A stretch of DNA of 64,000 bases from HKCCE3408 sp039183205 (GCA_039183205.1 JBCDBR010000002.1:1-64000); one strand, 5' to 3'; counted from the first letter of the stretch, positions 1 through 8,736 are shown. Numbers and translations: made by a program. The notes: generated by a model not told the origin, from the sequence alone.

Positions 1-115
1 ATATTCCCACGCGTTACTCACCCGTCCGCCGCTAACTCCGAAGAGTTCGCTCGACTTGCATGTGTTAGGCCTGCCGCCAGCGTTCGTTCTGAGCCAGGAT
101 CAAACTCTCAAGTTG
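1..115 (-). rRNA. rrs: 16S ribosomal RNA, 5' end only
   Basis: The complement reads the universal 16S start: AGAGTTTGATCCTGGCTCAG, then AACGAACGCTGGCGGCAGGC, then the variable loop ending with GGACGGGTGAGTAACGCGTG. Only about the first 115 nucleotides are inside the window; the gene continues beyond base 1. The bases of the first variable helix fit Rhodobacteraceae. The mature 5' end should lie near 115, judged from the CAACTTGAGAG start. Confidence 0.97.
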
Positions 116-348
116 AAAAGCTGTTACCAGCTTATCCTTGACGTTCGAACCTCTGCACATCTCCCCGACCGGCTAGGACGGGGAAGTCTCTGTTTGTTGT
201 GCTTCGGGTTTCATCAGAAACCGAAAGCCGTACAAACAGTGAAGCTGACACTTCCATAATCGAGCCGAAGCCCTAGAAAGCCGATATACAGATGTTTGAT
301 CCATCGATCTGAACCAAACCGCCCGCATATCTCTTCAGATACCGGCAA

Positions 349-360
349 TGTCAAAGAGCG
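349..360 (-). promoter_or_regulatory. BoxA antitermination element in rRNA leader
   Basis: The minus strand reads CGCTCTTTGACA, very close to the NusB/S10-binding BoxA (TGCTCTTTAACA) of bacterial rRNA leaders. It sits between the candidate promoter and the 16S 5' end, the expected place for an antitermination signal. Confidence 0.7.
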
Positions 361-510
361 TCAGAGACAAAATAAACCGACTGCGCTAACTCTGTTAAGC
401 GCTGCCCGCCTCATCGATCTCTGTTTTTGTTTGCCGCCCGCACCATCGACCGCATTGGCGTCTGGCCCGTTTGGCGTCCCGTTGGCACGTCAGTACCGCC
501 GGTGAAGGGC

Positions 511-539
511 TATTTACGGAGACAGGCCGGAGGCTGCAA
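511..539 (-). promoter_or_regulatory. candidate rRNA operon promoter
   Basis: On the minus strand TTGCAG (534-539) is followed after 17 bases by TAAATA (511-516). A run of seven A lies immediately upstream at 544-550, as in UP elements of rRNA promoters. Transcription would begin near base 504, giving a leader of about 390 nucleotides before 16S. The -35 box matches the sigma-70 consensus only in TTG, so this is a plausible but unproven call. Confidence 0.5.
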
Positions 540-767
540 GGGCTTTTTTTCAGAAAGATGACTTTTTTTGCGCCTGGATCCGTTTCTTTCGACTTATCAA
601 TAGCTTAACATCTCCAAAACGGTGCAAAAAACTATTACGACAAGGGATCAAGGCCTAGGTGCCGTCGAATCTTCGGCTGCTGACCCCTAGATATCGCGGC
701 CAGGGTAGTCGCAACCGCAAGTTAATATCCGTTTCGGACAACTTATTCACAGAATCTGTGGGAATCC

Positions 768-1367
768 CTAGGCCCGACGCGTCTTTCGCGCTGGCGCGAG
801 GATCGGCAGACGAAGCGCCAATAAAAACAGCACCAGCCCAAGATAGACCAAAGGCTCGATCTGAAAGCCCTTTGCCAGCCAAACGTAGTGCAGCGCCCCC
901 AAAATCGCGGCTGGGTAAACAAGCTTGTGTATTTTACACCAGAGCGCCGTGCCCAAACGCTTGATTGCGTAATTGTTGGAGGTAAGCCCCAACGGCAACA
1001 TCAACAAGAACCCAGCCATTCCAATGGTAATGTATGGCCTGTCGACGATATCGGCCCAAACGCGACTGAGGCTTTGGACATCCAGAATGGCCCAAACCGA
1101 AACATGGGCGATCAAGAAGAAAAAAGCGATGACGCCAAAGGTTCGACGGTGTTTTAGCATGTTGATACCGAAATGCTTGCGTAAGGGCGTTACCGTGAGG
1201 CCAAGGACAACTGATTGGAGCGCGATCATCCCGTAGCGATGCTCCAGCTCTTCGATCGGTTCGACACCAAGATGCCCTGTCGCTGCGGCAAAAAAGAGCG
1301 CCGAACCATAAACCGCCGCAATTATATAGAATGCCCAAGGCGAAATACGGCGCATCGCCGTATTCAC
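768..1367 (-). CDS. msrQ: MsrQ, haem-binding membrane subunit of the MsrPQ methionine sulfoxide reductase
   Basis: Integral membrane b-type haem protein (ferric-reductase-like domain) that passes electrons from the respiratory chain or a flavin reductase to periplasmic MsrP. About five or six hydrophobic segments are visible, with conserved histidines in the MLKHRRTFGV, AHVSVWAIL and HKLVYPAAILGALHYVW stretches that fit haem ligation. It follows msrP directly and is surely co-transcribed. The start is uncertain: a TTG at 1409 would overlap msrP, a GTG lies at 1367 and an ATG at 1355; I use the GTG because it gives the usual short N-terminus before the first helix. Length about 200 residues fits the family. 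Confidence 0.9.
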   Translation of the reverse strand: MNTAMRRISPWAFYIIAAVYGSALFFAAATGHLGVEPIEELEHRYGMIALQSVVLGLTVTPLRKHFGINMLKHRRTFGVIAFFFLIAHVSVWAILDVQSLSRVWADIVDRPYITIGMAGFLLMLPLGLTSNNYAIKRLGTALWCKIHKLVYPAAILGALHYVWLAKGFQIEPLVYLGLVLFLLALRLPILAPARKTRRA

Positions 1368-1392
1368 ATGCTCCGTCAGGCTCGGACCGGCT

Positions 1393-2295
1393 CTAGAAGA
1401 ATTCGGCAAGGTCCATGCCTTCGTAAAGATGGGCTACGTCGGCCTCGTAACCGTTGAACATCAGTGTCGGGACGTTGCGGGCGAACAGCCCGCCGCCGAT
1501 CCGACGTTCGGTTGACTGGCTCCACCGCGGATGGTCAACATTGGGATTAACGTTGGAATAAAAGCCGTATTCGCGCGCGGAATACCGGTTCCAACTCGTC
1601 GGTGGTTCTTCCTCTTGGAGCGTTATGCGTATGATCGACTTGATCGATTTGAAGCCGTATTTCCACGGCACGACCAACCGAATGGGCGCACCGTTTTGGT
1701 TGGGGATTGTCCGGCCATAAATCCCAGTGGCCATCAGCGTGAGCGGATGCATCGCCTCGTCCAAACGTAAGCCTTCGACATAGGGCCATTCGATCACCGG
1801 GCTGCGGAGGCCTGGCATTTCGTCCGGACGCATAACGGTTTCGAAGGCCACGTATTGCGCACCATCTTGCACGCCAGCCATGTTCAGCAAATCCGCAAGT
1901 TCGAAGCCATTCCAAGGAATGACCATCGACCAGGCTTCGACACAGCGAAAGCGATAGATGCGCTCTTCGACGTCGACGCCGGCCATGATGTCCTGAAAGT
2001 CATAGGTGCCGGGATTGTCGACCATACCATTGATTTCGATGGACCAGGGCTCGGTCGTTAGGCGGTGGGCGTGGCGCGCAGGGTCGCCTTTACCGGTGCC
2101 AAATTCGTAGAAATTGTTGTAGGTCGTGATCTCTTCCCAAGTGTTGGGTTCTAAAGGCTGCGCTTCGGCACCTCCGCCCACCAAGCCCGCGCCCAGCATC
2201 GCTGCCCCGCCAGCGAGCAGATGGCGGCGGTTAAAATAGACGTTCTCAGGCGTCACGTCGGCATAGGTGAGGTCCGACTTATACCGGTGTGCCAT
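1393..2295 (-). CDS. msrP: MsrP, molybdopterin-dependent protein-methionine-sulfoxide reductase catalytic subunit
   Basis: Periplasmic sulfite-oxidase-fold enzyme that repairs oxidised methionines in envelope proteins, using electrons from MsrQ. The N-terminus has a Tat signal with the twin arginine at residues 23-24 (NRRHLLAGG) followed by a hydrophobic stretch ending in AEAQ, so it is exported folded with its molybdenum cofactor. The molybdenum-ligating cysteine lies in YRFRCVEAW. The 300-residue length is typical of E. coli YedY/MsrP. A GGAG ribosome site precedes the ATG. It heads an msrP-msrQ operon, as in most proteobacteria. Confidence 0.95.
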   Translation of the reverse strand: MAHRYKSDLTYADVTPENVYFNRRHLLAGGAAMLGAGLVGGGAEAQPLEPNTWEEITTYNNFYEFGTGKGDPARHAHRLTTEPWSIEINGMVDNPGTYDFQDIMAGVDVEERIYRFRCVEAWSMVIPWNGFELADLLNMAGVQDGAQYVAFETVMRPDEMPGLRSPVIEWPYVEGLRLDEAMHPLTLMATGIYGRTIPNQNGAPIRLVVPWKYGFKSIKSIIRITLQEEEPPTSWNRYSAREYGFYSNVNPNVDHPRWSQSTERRIGGGLFARNVPTLMFNGYEADVAHLYEGMDLAEFF

Positions 2296-2365
2296 TGCTT
2301 TTCTCCGTTACTGTCCCAGCCGCCGGGATAGACCCTATATAGGATGCGGCGCAAACAAACCGTTT

Positions 2366-3856
2366 TCACGATAGCGTTTGTGACGGAAACATTTCTGCCA
2401 TCGGCAAGGATGTGCCGTTTGATCCGACAAGCCGGACATGCGACCTGTTCAGCTTGCGCGGCTCAGAAACGCCGACGGAATGGGCAATCGTCTCCACGTC
2501 CTTGACGATAGATAGGGCATATTTTGCCACCCGTTCGACTTTGTCGGTCACGACAAGCCCGGCCTGAAATCGAGGATCATGCGTGGTAATGCCAGTTGGG
2601 CATGTGTTTCGATTGCACTTAAGGGCTTGGATACAGCCCAAGGCGAACATAAAGCCGCGTGCCGACGTCACGAAATCCGCTCCGGCCGCCAAAGCCCATG
2701 CCACATCGCCCGGATTCACAAGCTTTCCCGAAGCGACAATGCGAATGCGGTCGCGCAGACCTGCCGCATCGCGCATATCGACCAATAGGGGCAAGGCCTC
2801 ACGGATGGACATGCCGACGAGGTCCATCAACGGCATTGGGCTTGCGCCCGTACCACCTTCGCCACCGTCAAGTGTGATGAAATCTGGCGCGCATTCCTGG
2901 CCACGGGCGTTGATTTCGGAGAATAGCGCATCGAAGGCACTCGCCTGCCCCATCACCGTCTTAATGCCAACGGGTTTGCCGCTCACGTCGCGCAGCCGCG
3001 CAATGAATTCCAGCAACTCCGAGGGGGACGAGATTTCCTGGTGACGATTTGGCGAAAGGCTATCGGCACCCTTTTCGATACCGCGGATTTCCGCGATCTC
3101 AGAGGTAATCTTTTCGGCCGGCAAGATACCGCCTTTGCCGGGCTTGGCACCCTGCGCAAGCTTAAGCTCGAACATCTTTACTTGGGGTTTGGAGGCAATA
3201 TCGCGCAATTTGTCGTCATCGAGGCGACCTTTGGTGTCCCGTACGCCGTATTTTGCGGTTCCAATTTGAAACACCAAGTCGCAACCGCCTTCGAGATGGT
3301 AGGGGCTGAGACCCCCCTCGCCCGTGTTCATCCAGAAACGGCCTTGACGGGCACCACGGCTCAGCGCGCGCACGGCCGGTTTCGAGATTGCGCCGTAGCT
3401 CATGCCAGAGAGGTTGAAAAACGACGGGGCGTGATAGGGCTGTCGTGCATAGGGTCCGATGGTGCGGGACGTACTGGACGTGAATTCGTCGTTCAACGGA
3501 GGAAATGCGGCAGGCGTAAAGATCGCAGTGCCCGGCACCGAAATGTTGCGCGTTGACCCAAAGGCAATTGTGTTCGATCCGCCTTGGGCGGCGTGGGTCA
3601 CCCAATCGCGTTGTGCCCGGTTAAAGGGCAGCTCTTCCCGATCCATTGCGAAAAAGTACTGTCGGAAAAACTCACCGAGTCCGGAAAACAATCCACGGAA
3701 CCGACCGATGACGGGATAGTTCCGGCGGATCGCGTCTGTCTTTTGGCTGCGGTCGATGATGCCAATAACGACAAACGCCAGAGCGCAAAACCCGAGGACA
3801 AGCCAGAAAACGACGGCCATTGCTTCTAGGTACCAAGATACAGCTTCCATCGACAT
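2366..3856 (-). CDS. Membrane-anchored FMN-binding glutamate-synthase-family protein
   Basis: About 496 residues. Residues 8-28 form one transmembrane helix; the rest is the FMN/3Fe-4S synthase domain of glutamate synthase large subunits, without the glutaminase and GXGXG domains. Visible landmarks are the FMN-barrel segments MNTGEGGLSPYH, ITLDGGEGGTGASP and VASGKLVNPGDV, and a C-x5-C-x4-C iron-sulfur motif in CIQALKCNRNTCPTG. The reaction is unknown; such stand-alone proteins are often called GltB-like but have no ammonia source of their own. I chose the ATG at 3856, behind an AGAGGG ribosome site, rather than 114 codons further upstream. It precedes msrPQ on the same strand with a 70-base gap. 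Confidence 0.88.
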   Translation of the reverse strand: MSMEAVSWYLEAMAVVFWLVLGFCALAFVVIGIIDRSQKTDAIRRNYPVIGRFRGLFSGLGEFFRQYFFAMDREELPFNRAQRDWVTHAAQGGSNTIAFGSTRNISVPGTAIFTPAAFPPLNDEFTSSTSRTIGPYARQPYHAPSFFNLSGMSYGAISKPAVRALSRGARQGRFWMNTGEGGLSPYHLEGGCDLVFQIGTAKYGVRDTKGRLDDDKLRDIASKPQVKMFELKLAQGAKPGKGGILPAEKITSEIAEIRGIEKGADSLSPNRHQEISSPSELLEFIARLRDVSGKPVGIKTVMGQASAFDALFSEINARGQECAPDFITLDGGEGGTGASPMPLMDLVGMSIREALPLLVDMRDAAGLRDRIRIVASGKLVNPGDVAWALAAGADFVTSARGFMFALGCIQALKCNRNTCPTGITTHDPRFQAGLVVTDKVERVAKYALSIVKDVETIAHSVGVSEPRKLNRSHVRLVGSNGTSLPMAEMFPSQTLS

Positions 3857-4269
3857 GCGCGGCTGCCCTCTTTCCGTGTTGTGTACATCATGGGCCAAGC
3901 ACAACTTGCCCGGCAATATCGGAATTTGGACGCCGCACGCGCCGAAAGCCCAATCAAACCTTTTTGACGGCGCGCCTGCGGCCCTTTCGGCGCGGTGCGG
4001 GCTTACAAAAGAAAAGATTTGCCATTCTTGCCAACCGACCCATTTCCAGCGCGTGGGAAAATATTCCGCAGCATGGGATGAGGGTCTGTGAGAAACCGAA
4101 AGCACGTGAGGCTTGATCTTTGCGCAAGCGCACCCTGCGCGCTTGAGAGGCAAAATCGGTCGGTTCGGACCTATGGAGCCTCGTTGGCTGACGAACAAAG
4201 CCCGCTCAGCGGTCCGGAACTAGGGCTGCTCACACCCATTGCGTGTTCAACAAAACAGGAGGACCCTTC
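3857..4269. other. divergent intergenic region, no gene
   Basis: Separates the leftward GltB-like gene from the rightward fasciclin gene and must hold both promoters. The overlapping small ORFs show no protein features. A 7-bp hairpin (CAAGCGC at 4125-4131 with GCGCTTG at 4139-4145) lies in the middle, without a T-run on either side. Confidence 0.6.
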
Positions 4270-4755
4270 ATGAACCGTCGTTTTGCCCTCAAAACAATTG
4301 CCGCCCTTGGATTGGCAACCGCAGTCGCCGCGTGTCAGCCGTTAAGCCAACCGAACATCGTCGAGGTTGCGGCCTCAAACGATCAGTTCTCCACCCTTGT
4401 TGCGGCAGTTCAAGCGGCGGGTCTCGTCGATACCCTGTCCAGCCCGGGTCCGTTTACGGTCTTTGCGCCAACCAACGATGCATTCGCCGCGCTCCCTGCT
4501 GGCACCGTCGAAAGCCTGCTGCAGCCGGAAAATCGTGATCAGCTGGTTTCGGTCCTTACCTACCATGTCGTGCCTGGCGCGGTGACCTCGGACCAGTTGG
4601 CCGGCCAGCGTTTAGATGTTGCAACGGTGCAAGGTGGTACGGTCCATATTGATGGCACGAACGGTGTTCGGGTAAACCAATCCAACGTGACAACTGCCGA
4701 CATTTTGGCGTCGAACGGCGTGATCCACGTGATTGATCAGGTCTTGCTGCCCTAA
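4270..4755 (+). CDS. Fasciclin (FAS1) domain lipoprotein
   Basis: A 161-residue protein: lipoprotein signal peptide with lipobox ending at Cys22 (LATAVAAC), then one FAS1 domain covering nearly all the rest. Typical FAS1 signatures are present: the H1-like GPFTVFAPTNDAFAALP stretch near residues 58-75 and the H2-like DILASNGVIHVIDQVLLP at the C-terminus. FAS1 domains mediate adhesion or protein-protein contacts outside the membrane; the partner is unknown. The ATG at 4270 follows AGGAGG, which settles the start over an upstream in-frame codon. The gene appears monocistronic. Confidence 0.92.
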   Translation: MNRRFALKTIAALGLATAVAACQPLSQPNIVEVAASNDQFSTLVAAVQAAGLVDTLSSPGPFTVFAPTNDAFAALPAGTVESLLQPENRDQLVSVLTYHVVPGAVTSDQLAGQRLDVATVQGGTVHIDGTNGVRVNQSNVTTADILASNGVIHVIDQVLLP

Positions 4756-5160
4756 GTCAGCATCACAGGCGCGCGCCCGATAGACGGTGCGCGCGCCCAA
4801 GCGGTAATGCGCGCACTTTAACCCAATCTTCAGAACGAATGTCGGTTGGTCTTCCCGCAAAAGCTCATCCGACTCGGTAGACTTGTCGCAGTCGGCATGA
4901 ATTTGCCAATCCACTAAAATATCAAATAAGCAAAACTATGCTGCCCCCACCAAAGTCAATTCGGCTGTACTTTGCGCATACGCGGTTCGCGTCGCAGGCC
5001 GCGCCAAGGCTTGCCGATCAAAGCTGGGCGCCCCGGCAAACAGTGGCCCATTGATCGCGCTGCGACGCAAAAGACCTGACAAATCGGCACCAAGCCAACG
5101 ACCCTGCCGCTTGGAAGCGGACGAAAGGCTTCTAAACTTGCGACCAAAAGGGAGCATCAG
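4756..5160. other. intergenic region with a GC hairpin, no convincing gene
   Basis: 405 bases between two rightward genes. Apart from the hairpin at 4768-4797 it holds an AT-rich patch near 4905-4940 that may carry the promoter of the EF-hand gene. Minus-strand ORFs here (for example 4936-5157) have no ribosome site or recognisable features. Confidence 0.55.
4768..4797 (+). other. strong GC-only hairpin after the fasciclin gene
   Basis: GGCGCGCGC (4768-4776) pairs perfectly with GCGCGCGCC (4789-4797) across a 12-base loop, 12 bases after the fasciclin stop codon. There is no T-run, so it is not a classical intrinsic terminator; it may stabilise the 3' end or assist factor-dependent termination. 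Confidence 0.55.
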
Positions 5161-5394
5161 ATGAAAAAGTTCCTCCTACCCTCATGCGTGCTGATCGCCG
5201 GCGCAGCGACCGCCGCAACCATGGCAGAACTCGACGCAAATGCCGATGGTATGGTCAGCTATGAAGAAATCTCGGCCGTCATGCCGGAAATTGGCACGGA
5301 TCTCTTTGATGTTATCGACGCCAATCAAGACGGCATGATCGATGAGGATGAACTCACCGTCGCAACAGAAAGCGGGTTGCTACCTGCCAGTTAA
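5161..5394 (+). CDS. Small exported EF-hand calcium-binding protein
   Basis: 77 residues. Residues 1-20 look like a Sec signal peptide (MKK start, hydrophobic core, ATAAT). The remainder is a pair of EF-hand loops, DANADGMVSYEE (25-36) and DANQDGMIDEDE (53-64), each with D, N/D, D, G and a final E in the canonical calcium positions. Probably a periplasmic calcium binder or sensor. A GGGAG ribosome site sits six bases before the ATG. The target is unknown; it ends 50 bases from the convergent clpB and has no partner gene beside it. Confidence 0.85.
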   Translation: MKKFLLPSCVLIAGAATAATMAELDANADGMVSYEEISAVMPEIGTDLFDVIDANQDGMIDEDELTVATESGLLPAS

Positions 5395-5443
5395 CGTGCC
5401 GCGGCGCAGCCCCCGGGGGCCGCGCCACTTCCGTCGGACCGAC

Positions 5444-8059
5444 CTAATGCACCACAGCTTCGGCCGGGGGCGTCCGACGAGAGCCGCTTATACGGTCGCC
5501 AACCAAAAGTCCGTCGGGACCGGCGCTGACCGAAACCGTCTCACCATCTTTGATATCGCCGGCTAGGATCATTTCGGCCAATTGGTCTTGCAACGCGCGC
5601 TGAATGACCCGTTTTAACGGACGTGCGCCAAAGACGGGATCATAGCCTTCGTCGGCAAGCCATGTCCGGGCGCCGTCGTCCAACTCAAGCATAATGCTGC
5701 GGCCAGCAAGACGCTTTGCCAATCGGTCGAGCTGGATATCGACAATCCCGTCCATGTCGCCACGCGTAAGCCGATCAAAAATGATGGTCTCGTCGAGCCG
5801 GTTTAGAAATTCCGGCCTGAAATGGGCACGCACTGCATCCATAACGTCTCGCTTGGCAGCCGAGGCGTCGACCCCGTCAGGCAATTGGCTCAGCGCCTGC
5901 GCACCGAGATTGGATGTCAACACGATCAAAGTTTGCTTGAAATCGACGGTCCGTCCCTGCCCGTCCGTCAGTTGACCATCGTCGAGAACCTGCAACAGGA
6001 CGTTGAAGACGTCTGGATGCGCTTTTTCAACCTCATCGAACAGCACAACTTGGTACGGTCGCCGGCGCACGGCCTCTGTCAGAACACCACCCTCATCATA
6101 ACCGACATATCCCGGCGGCGCGCCGATCAGGCGGCTAACAGCGTGTTTTTCCATGAATTCGCTCATATCGATGCGCACCATCGCCTGATCATCATCGAAC
6201 AAAAAGGCGGCCAAAGCCTTCGTCAGCTCCGTTTTCCCGACGCCGGTTGGCCCAAGCATCAAGAAAGAACCCAAGGGACGGTTTTCGTCGTTGAGCCCCG
6301 CCCGGGCCCGGCGCACCGCGTTGGAGACAGCCTGCACCGCGGTATGCTGACCGATCACGCGCTTGCCGATCTCGGCTTCCATGCGCAGGAGTTTTTCCCG
6401 CTCACCCTCCAACATTTTCGACACAGGCACGCCCGTCCAACGTTCCACGACGCCGGCGATTTGTTGCGACCCGACTGCCTCTTCGACCATCAGGTCATCA
6501 CCGGCGGCCTCGGCATCAGCTAAGTCCTTTTCCAACGTCGGAATGACGCCGTAGCTCAACTCCCCCGCGCGAGCGAGGTTGCCGGCCCGTTTGGCTTGAT
6601 CCAACTCCGCCCTTGCCTGATCGAGCTTTTCTTTCAGGCCGCGCGCGCTTTCGAGCTTGTCCCGTTCGGCTTGCCATTGTGCCGTCATCTCGGCCGAGCG
6701 CTGCTGCAAATCCGAAAGCTCCCGTTCGAGCCGCTCAAGCCGGTCTTGGCTTGCCGTATCGTCTTCTTTTTTGAGCGCTTCGGCCTCGATTTGCTTTTGC
6801 AAAATTTCCCGATCCAGCGCGTCCAATTCTTCGGGCTTGCTATCGACTTCCATACGCAAACGGCTGGCCGCTTCATCGACGAGATCGATCGCCTTATCCG
6901 GCAAGAACCGGTCGGTGATATACCTGTTTGACAGCTGCGCGGCCGCCACGAGCGCGGCATCGCTGATGCGCACACCATGATGCAATTCGTATTTTTCCTT
7001 GATGCCCCGCAGGATCGAGACGGTATCTTCAACCGTCGGCTCTTCGACCAAAAGGGGCTGGAACCGGCGGGCAAGTGCCGCGTCCTTTTCAACGTATTTG
7101 CGGTATTCGTCTAAGGTCGTGGCGCCCACGCAATGCAGCTCCCCGCGTGCTAGGGCGGGCTTGATGAGATTCGCCGCATCCATCGCGCCATCGGTTTTGC
7201 CGGCGCCAACCAAGGTATGCATCTCGTCAATGAACAAGATGATCTCACCCGCGGCGGCACTAATTTCATTCAGCACCGCCTTTAAGCGCTCTTCGAATTC
7301 ACCGCGGTATTTCGCCCCTGCAATCAACGCGCCCATGTCCAAGGCCATCAGCGTTTTGTTGCCCAGGCTTTCGGGGACGTCACCGTTGACAATCCGAAGC
7401 GCCAGACCTTCGGCAATCGCCGTTTTTCCTGTGCCCGGTTCACCGATCAAAACAGGGTTGTTCTTGGTGCGGCGGCTCAGAACCTGCATGGCACGGCGAA
7501 TTTCTTCATCACGCCCGATGATCGGATCGATTTTCCCGTCGCGGGCGGCTTCGGTCAGATCGCGAGCATATTTCTTTAGCGCCTCGTAGCCGTCCTCGGC
7601 ATTCGCTGTATCTGCGGTCCGGCCCTTTCGAATATCCTCGATTGCCGCATTCAGCGCTTGGGCATTGACCGCGCCAGCCTCTAGAGCCGATCTTGCAGGT
7701 GATTTAACAACTGCCAATGCCGTCAAAAGACGCTCCACCGCGACAAAACTATCATCGGCCTTTTCGGCGAGTTTCTCGGCCTCAGTCAGCACTTTCGCGG
7801 TCTGACCATCCAGATAGACCTGGCCGGCATCGCCCGTGACCTTGGGCAGTTTTGCCAAGGCCATGTCCAATGCCTCGGTGACACGCGCCGGTGCACCACC
7901 TGCCCGCGCGATCAGGTTGGATGCTAACCCTTGGTCATCCTCCATCAGCGCCTTGAGCAAGTGTTCCGGGGCGAGTTTTTGATGATCAGCGCGCTGCGCG
8001 ACACCTTGTGCCGCTTGGATAAAACCGCGCGCGCGGTCGGTGAACTTCTCAAAGTTCAT
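5444..8059 (-). CDS. clpB: ClpB, ATP-dependent protein disaggregase
   Basis: Hexameric AAA+ chaperone that, with DnaK, threads aggregated proteins through its pore in the cytoplasm. 871 residues in the usual order: Clp N-terminal repeat domain, first AAA+ module with Walker A GEPGTGKTAIAEG, long coiled-coil middle domain (rich in E, R, L and Q, including LERLERELSDLQQRS), and second AAA+ module with GPTGVGKTELTKA. The ATG at 8059 (MNFEKFTDRAR) follows AAAAGGAGA and is preferred to a codon 18 residues upstream. A heat-shock-like promoter overlaps the end of the upstream HEAT-like gene, so clpB can be induced independently. Confidence 0.98.
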   Translation of the reverse strand: MNFEKFTDRARGFIQAAQGVAQRADHQKLAPEHLLKALMEDDQGLASNLIARAGGAPARVTEALDMALAKLPKVTGDAGQVYLDGQTAKVLTEAEKLAEKADDSFVAVERLLTALAVVKSPARSALEAGAVNAQALNAAIEDIRKGRTADTANAEDGYEALKKYARDLTEAARDGKIDPIIGRDEEIRRAMQVLSRRTKNNPVLIGEPGTGKTAIAEGLALRIVNGDVPESLGNKTLMALDMGALIAGAKYRGEFEERLKAVLNEISAAAGEIILFIDEMHTLVGAGKTDGAMDAANLIKPALARGELHCVGATTLDEYRKYVEKDAALARRFQPLLVEEPTVEDTVSILRGIKEKYELHHGVRISDAALVAAAQLSNRYITDRFLPDKAIDLVDEAASRLRMEVDSKPEELDALDREILQKQIEAEALKKEDDTASQDRLERLERELSDLQQRSAEMTAQWQAERDKLESARGLKEKLDQARAELDQAKRAGNLARAGELSYGVIPTLEKDLADAEAAGDDLMVEEAVGSQQIAGVVERWTGVPVSKMLEGEREKLLRMEAEIGKRVIGQHTAVQAVSNAVRRARAGLNDENRPLGSFLMLGPTGVGKTELTKALAAFLFDDDQAMVRIDMSEFMEKHAVSRLIGAPPGYVGYDEGGVLTEAVRRRPYQVVLFDEVEKAHPDVFNVLLQVLDDGQLTDGQGRTVDFKQTLIVLTSNLGAQALSQLPDGVDASAAKRDVMDAVRAHFRPEFLNRLDETIIFDRLTRGDMDGIVDIQLDRLAKRLAGRSIMLELDDGARTWLADEGYDPVFGARPLKRVIQRALQDQLAEMILAGDIKDGETVSVSAGPDGLLVGDRISGSRRTPPAEAVVH

Positions 8060-8135
8060 CTTCGGTCTCCTTTTCGCAAGCGCTTGGGTATGTTCAGCCC
8101 GCGAATGCAGCACCGGTCGCCCAAGCCTCGAGCCT

Positions 8136-8165
8136 TAGATGGGGAGCCTTGCCACCGGTTTAAAC
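8136..8165 (-). promoter_or_regulatory. candidate sigma-32 (RpoH) promoter of clpB
   Basis: On the minus strand GTTTAAA (8159-8165) is followed after 14 bases by CCCCATCTA (8136-8144). The second element matches the CCCCATnTA heat-shock -10 perfectly; the first matches CTTGAAA in five of seven bases. The position, about 75 bases before the clpB start, is suitable. The -35 overlaps the stop codon of the upstream gene. Confidence 0.7.
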
Positions 8166-8651
8166 CTCGATTTGCAACTCTGAGGCCAAACCTCGCGCCC
8201 GCGCACGCATGGCGGCTTGGCGGTCGGCAAGGCCCTGCCGGATTCGCTCGGTCGTATCGGCAAGCTCTGCGGGATGCTCGGCCCCGCGGATATAAGCATC
8301 AAAGGCCCAAACCCGTACAAGCCCGCGCGGATGGCGGTAAAGCGGCACCAGATCATCCCGCATCGCCCGAGCCACAGCAACCGGGGTGTATTGCGCGCAT
8401 TGCAACAGATGTAGGATCGCGTCGGGCTCCGACAGCAATGACAAGCGCACCAGAAATCCGGCAAGCTCGGCATCGCGCATCTGCCCGCGTTCGGCCAAAG
8501 CCTTCAAAACCCAACTCGCCGCCACCTCATGGGGCCCCGGCACATGCTCAAATATGCGCGCAACATCCGGGTCGCCCTCGATCAAGGCGCGCAGGGGTGA
8601 CACATGCCGGCCGTCGAAGGATTCGAAGGCATCAAGGATCGAACTGTGCAT
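8160..8651 (-). CDS. Uncharacterised HEAT-repeat-like helical protein
   Basis: About 163 residues, predicted almost wholly alpha-helical, with repeating hydrophobic helices such as VARIFEHVPGPHEVAASWVLKALAERG and DAILHLLQCAQYTPVAVARAMRDDLVPLYRHP, reminiscent of HEAT or ARM repeats. No catalytic motif or signal peptide is seen. I placed the start at 8651 (MHSSILDAF), leaving room for the divergent pyrF promoter; earlier in-frame codons at 8702 and 8735 would run into it. It lies directly upstream of clpB with 100 bases between and may be co-transcribed, which hints at, but does not show, a link to protein quality control. Confidence 0.75.
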   Translation of the reverse strand: MHSSILDAFESFDGRHVSPLRALIEGDPDVARIFEHVPGPHEVAASWVLKALAERGQMRDAELAGFLVRLSLLSEPDAILHLLQCAQYTPVAVARAMRDDLVPLYRHPRGLVRVWAFDAYIRGAEHPAELADTTERIRQGLADRQAAMRARARGLASELQIEV

Positions 8652-8736
8652 TGCTGTGTTCCGTCGGGGTGATGGCTTGGCTTTCGGCTGCCACCGGCCC
8701 ATGATATCGTGACGGCCGCTAAACGGAAGAAGCACA

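Larger units (their letters stand above)
116..767. other. rRNA operon leader and upstream spacer, no gene
   Basis: These 650 bases hold no convincing protein gene; the short ORFs on both strands lack family features. Read on the minus strand the stretch contains a candidate rRNA promoter (511-539), an A-rich tract just upstream of it (542-550), a BoxA-like element (349-360) and the processed 16S leader. The part beyond 550 towards msrQ has AT-rich patches and a GGCCTAGG/CCTAGGCC inverted pair at 651-658 and 767-774, whose role I cannot tell. Confidence 0.7.

Noticed and set aside
741..749. Single DnaA-box-like TTATTCACA near msrQ, with TGTGGGAAT close by
   Set aside because: One consensus match and one poor one do not make an origin; no dnaA/dnaN/hemE-type neighbours are present.
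4936..5157. 73-codon minus-strand ORF upstream of the EF-hand gene
   Set aside because: No ribosome site, no recognisable feature, and it occupies the likely promoter of the EF-hand gene.
5822..6523. 233-codon plus-strand ORF within clpB
   Set aside because: Antisense shadow of a highly conserved gene.
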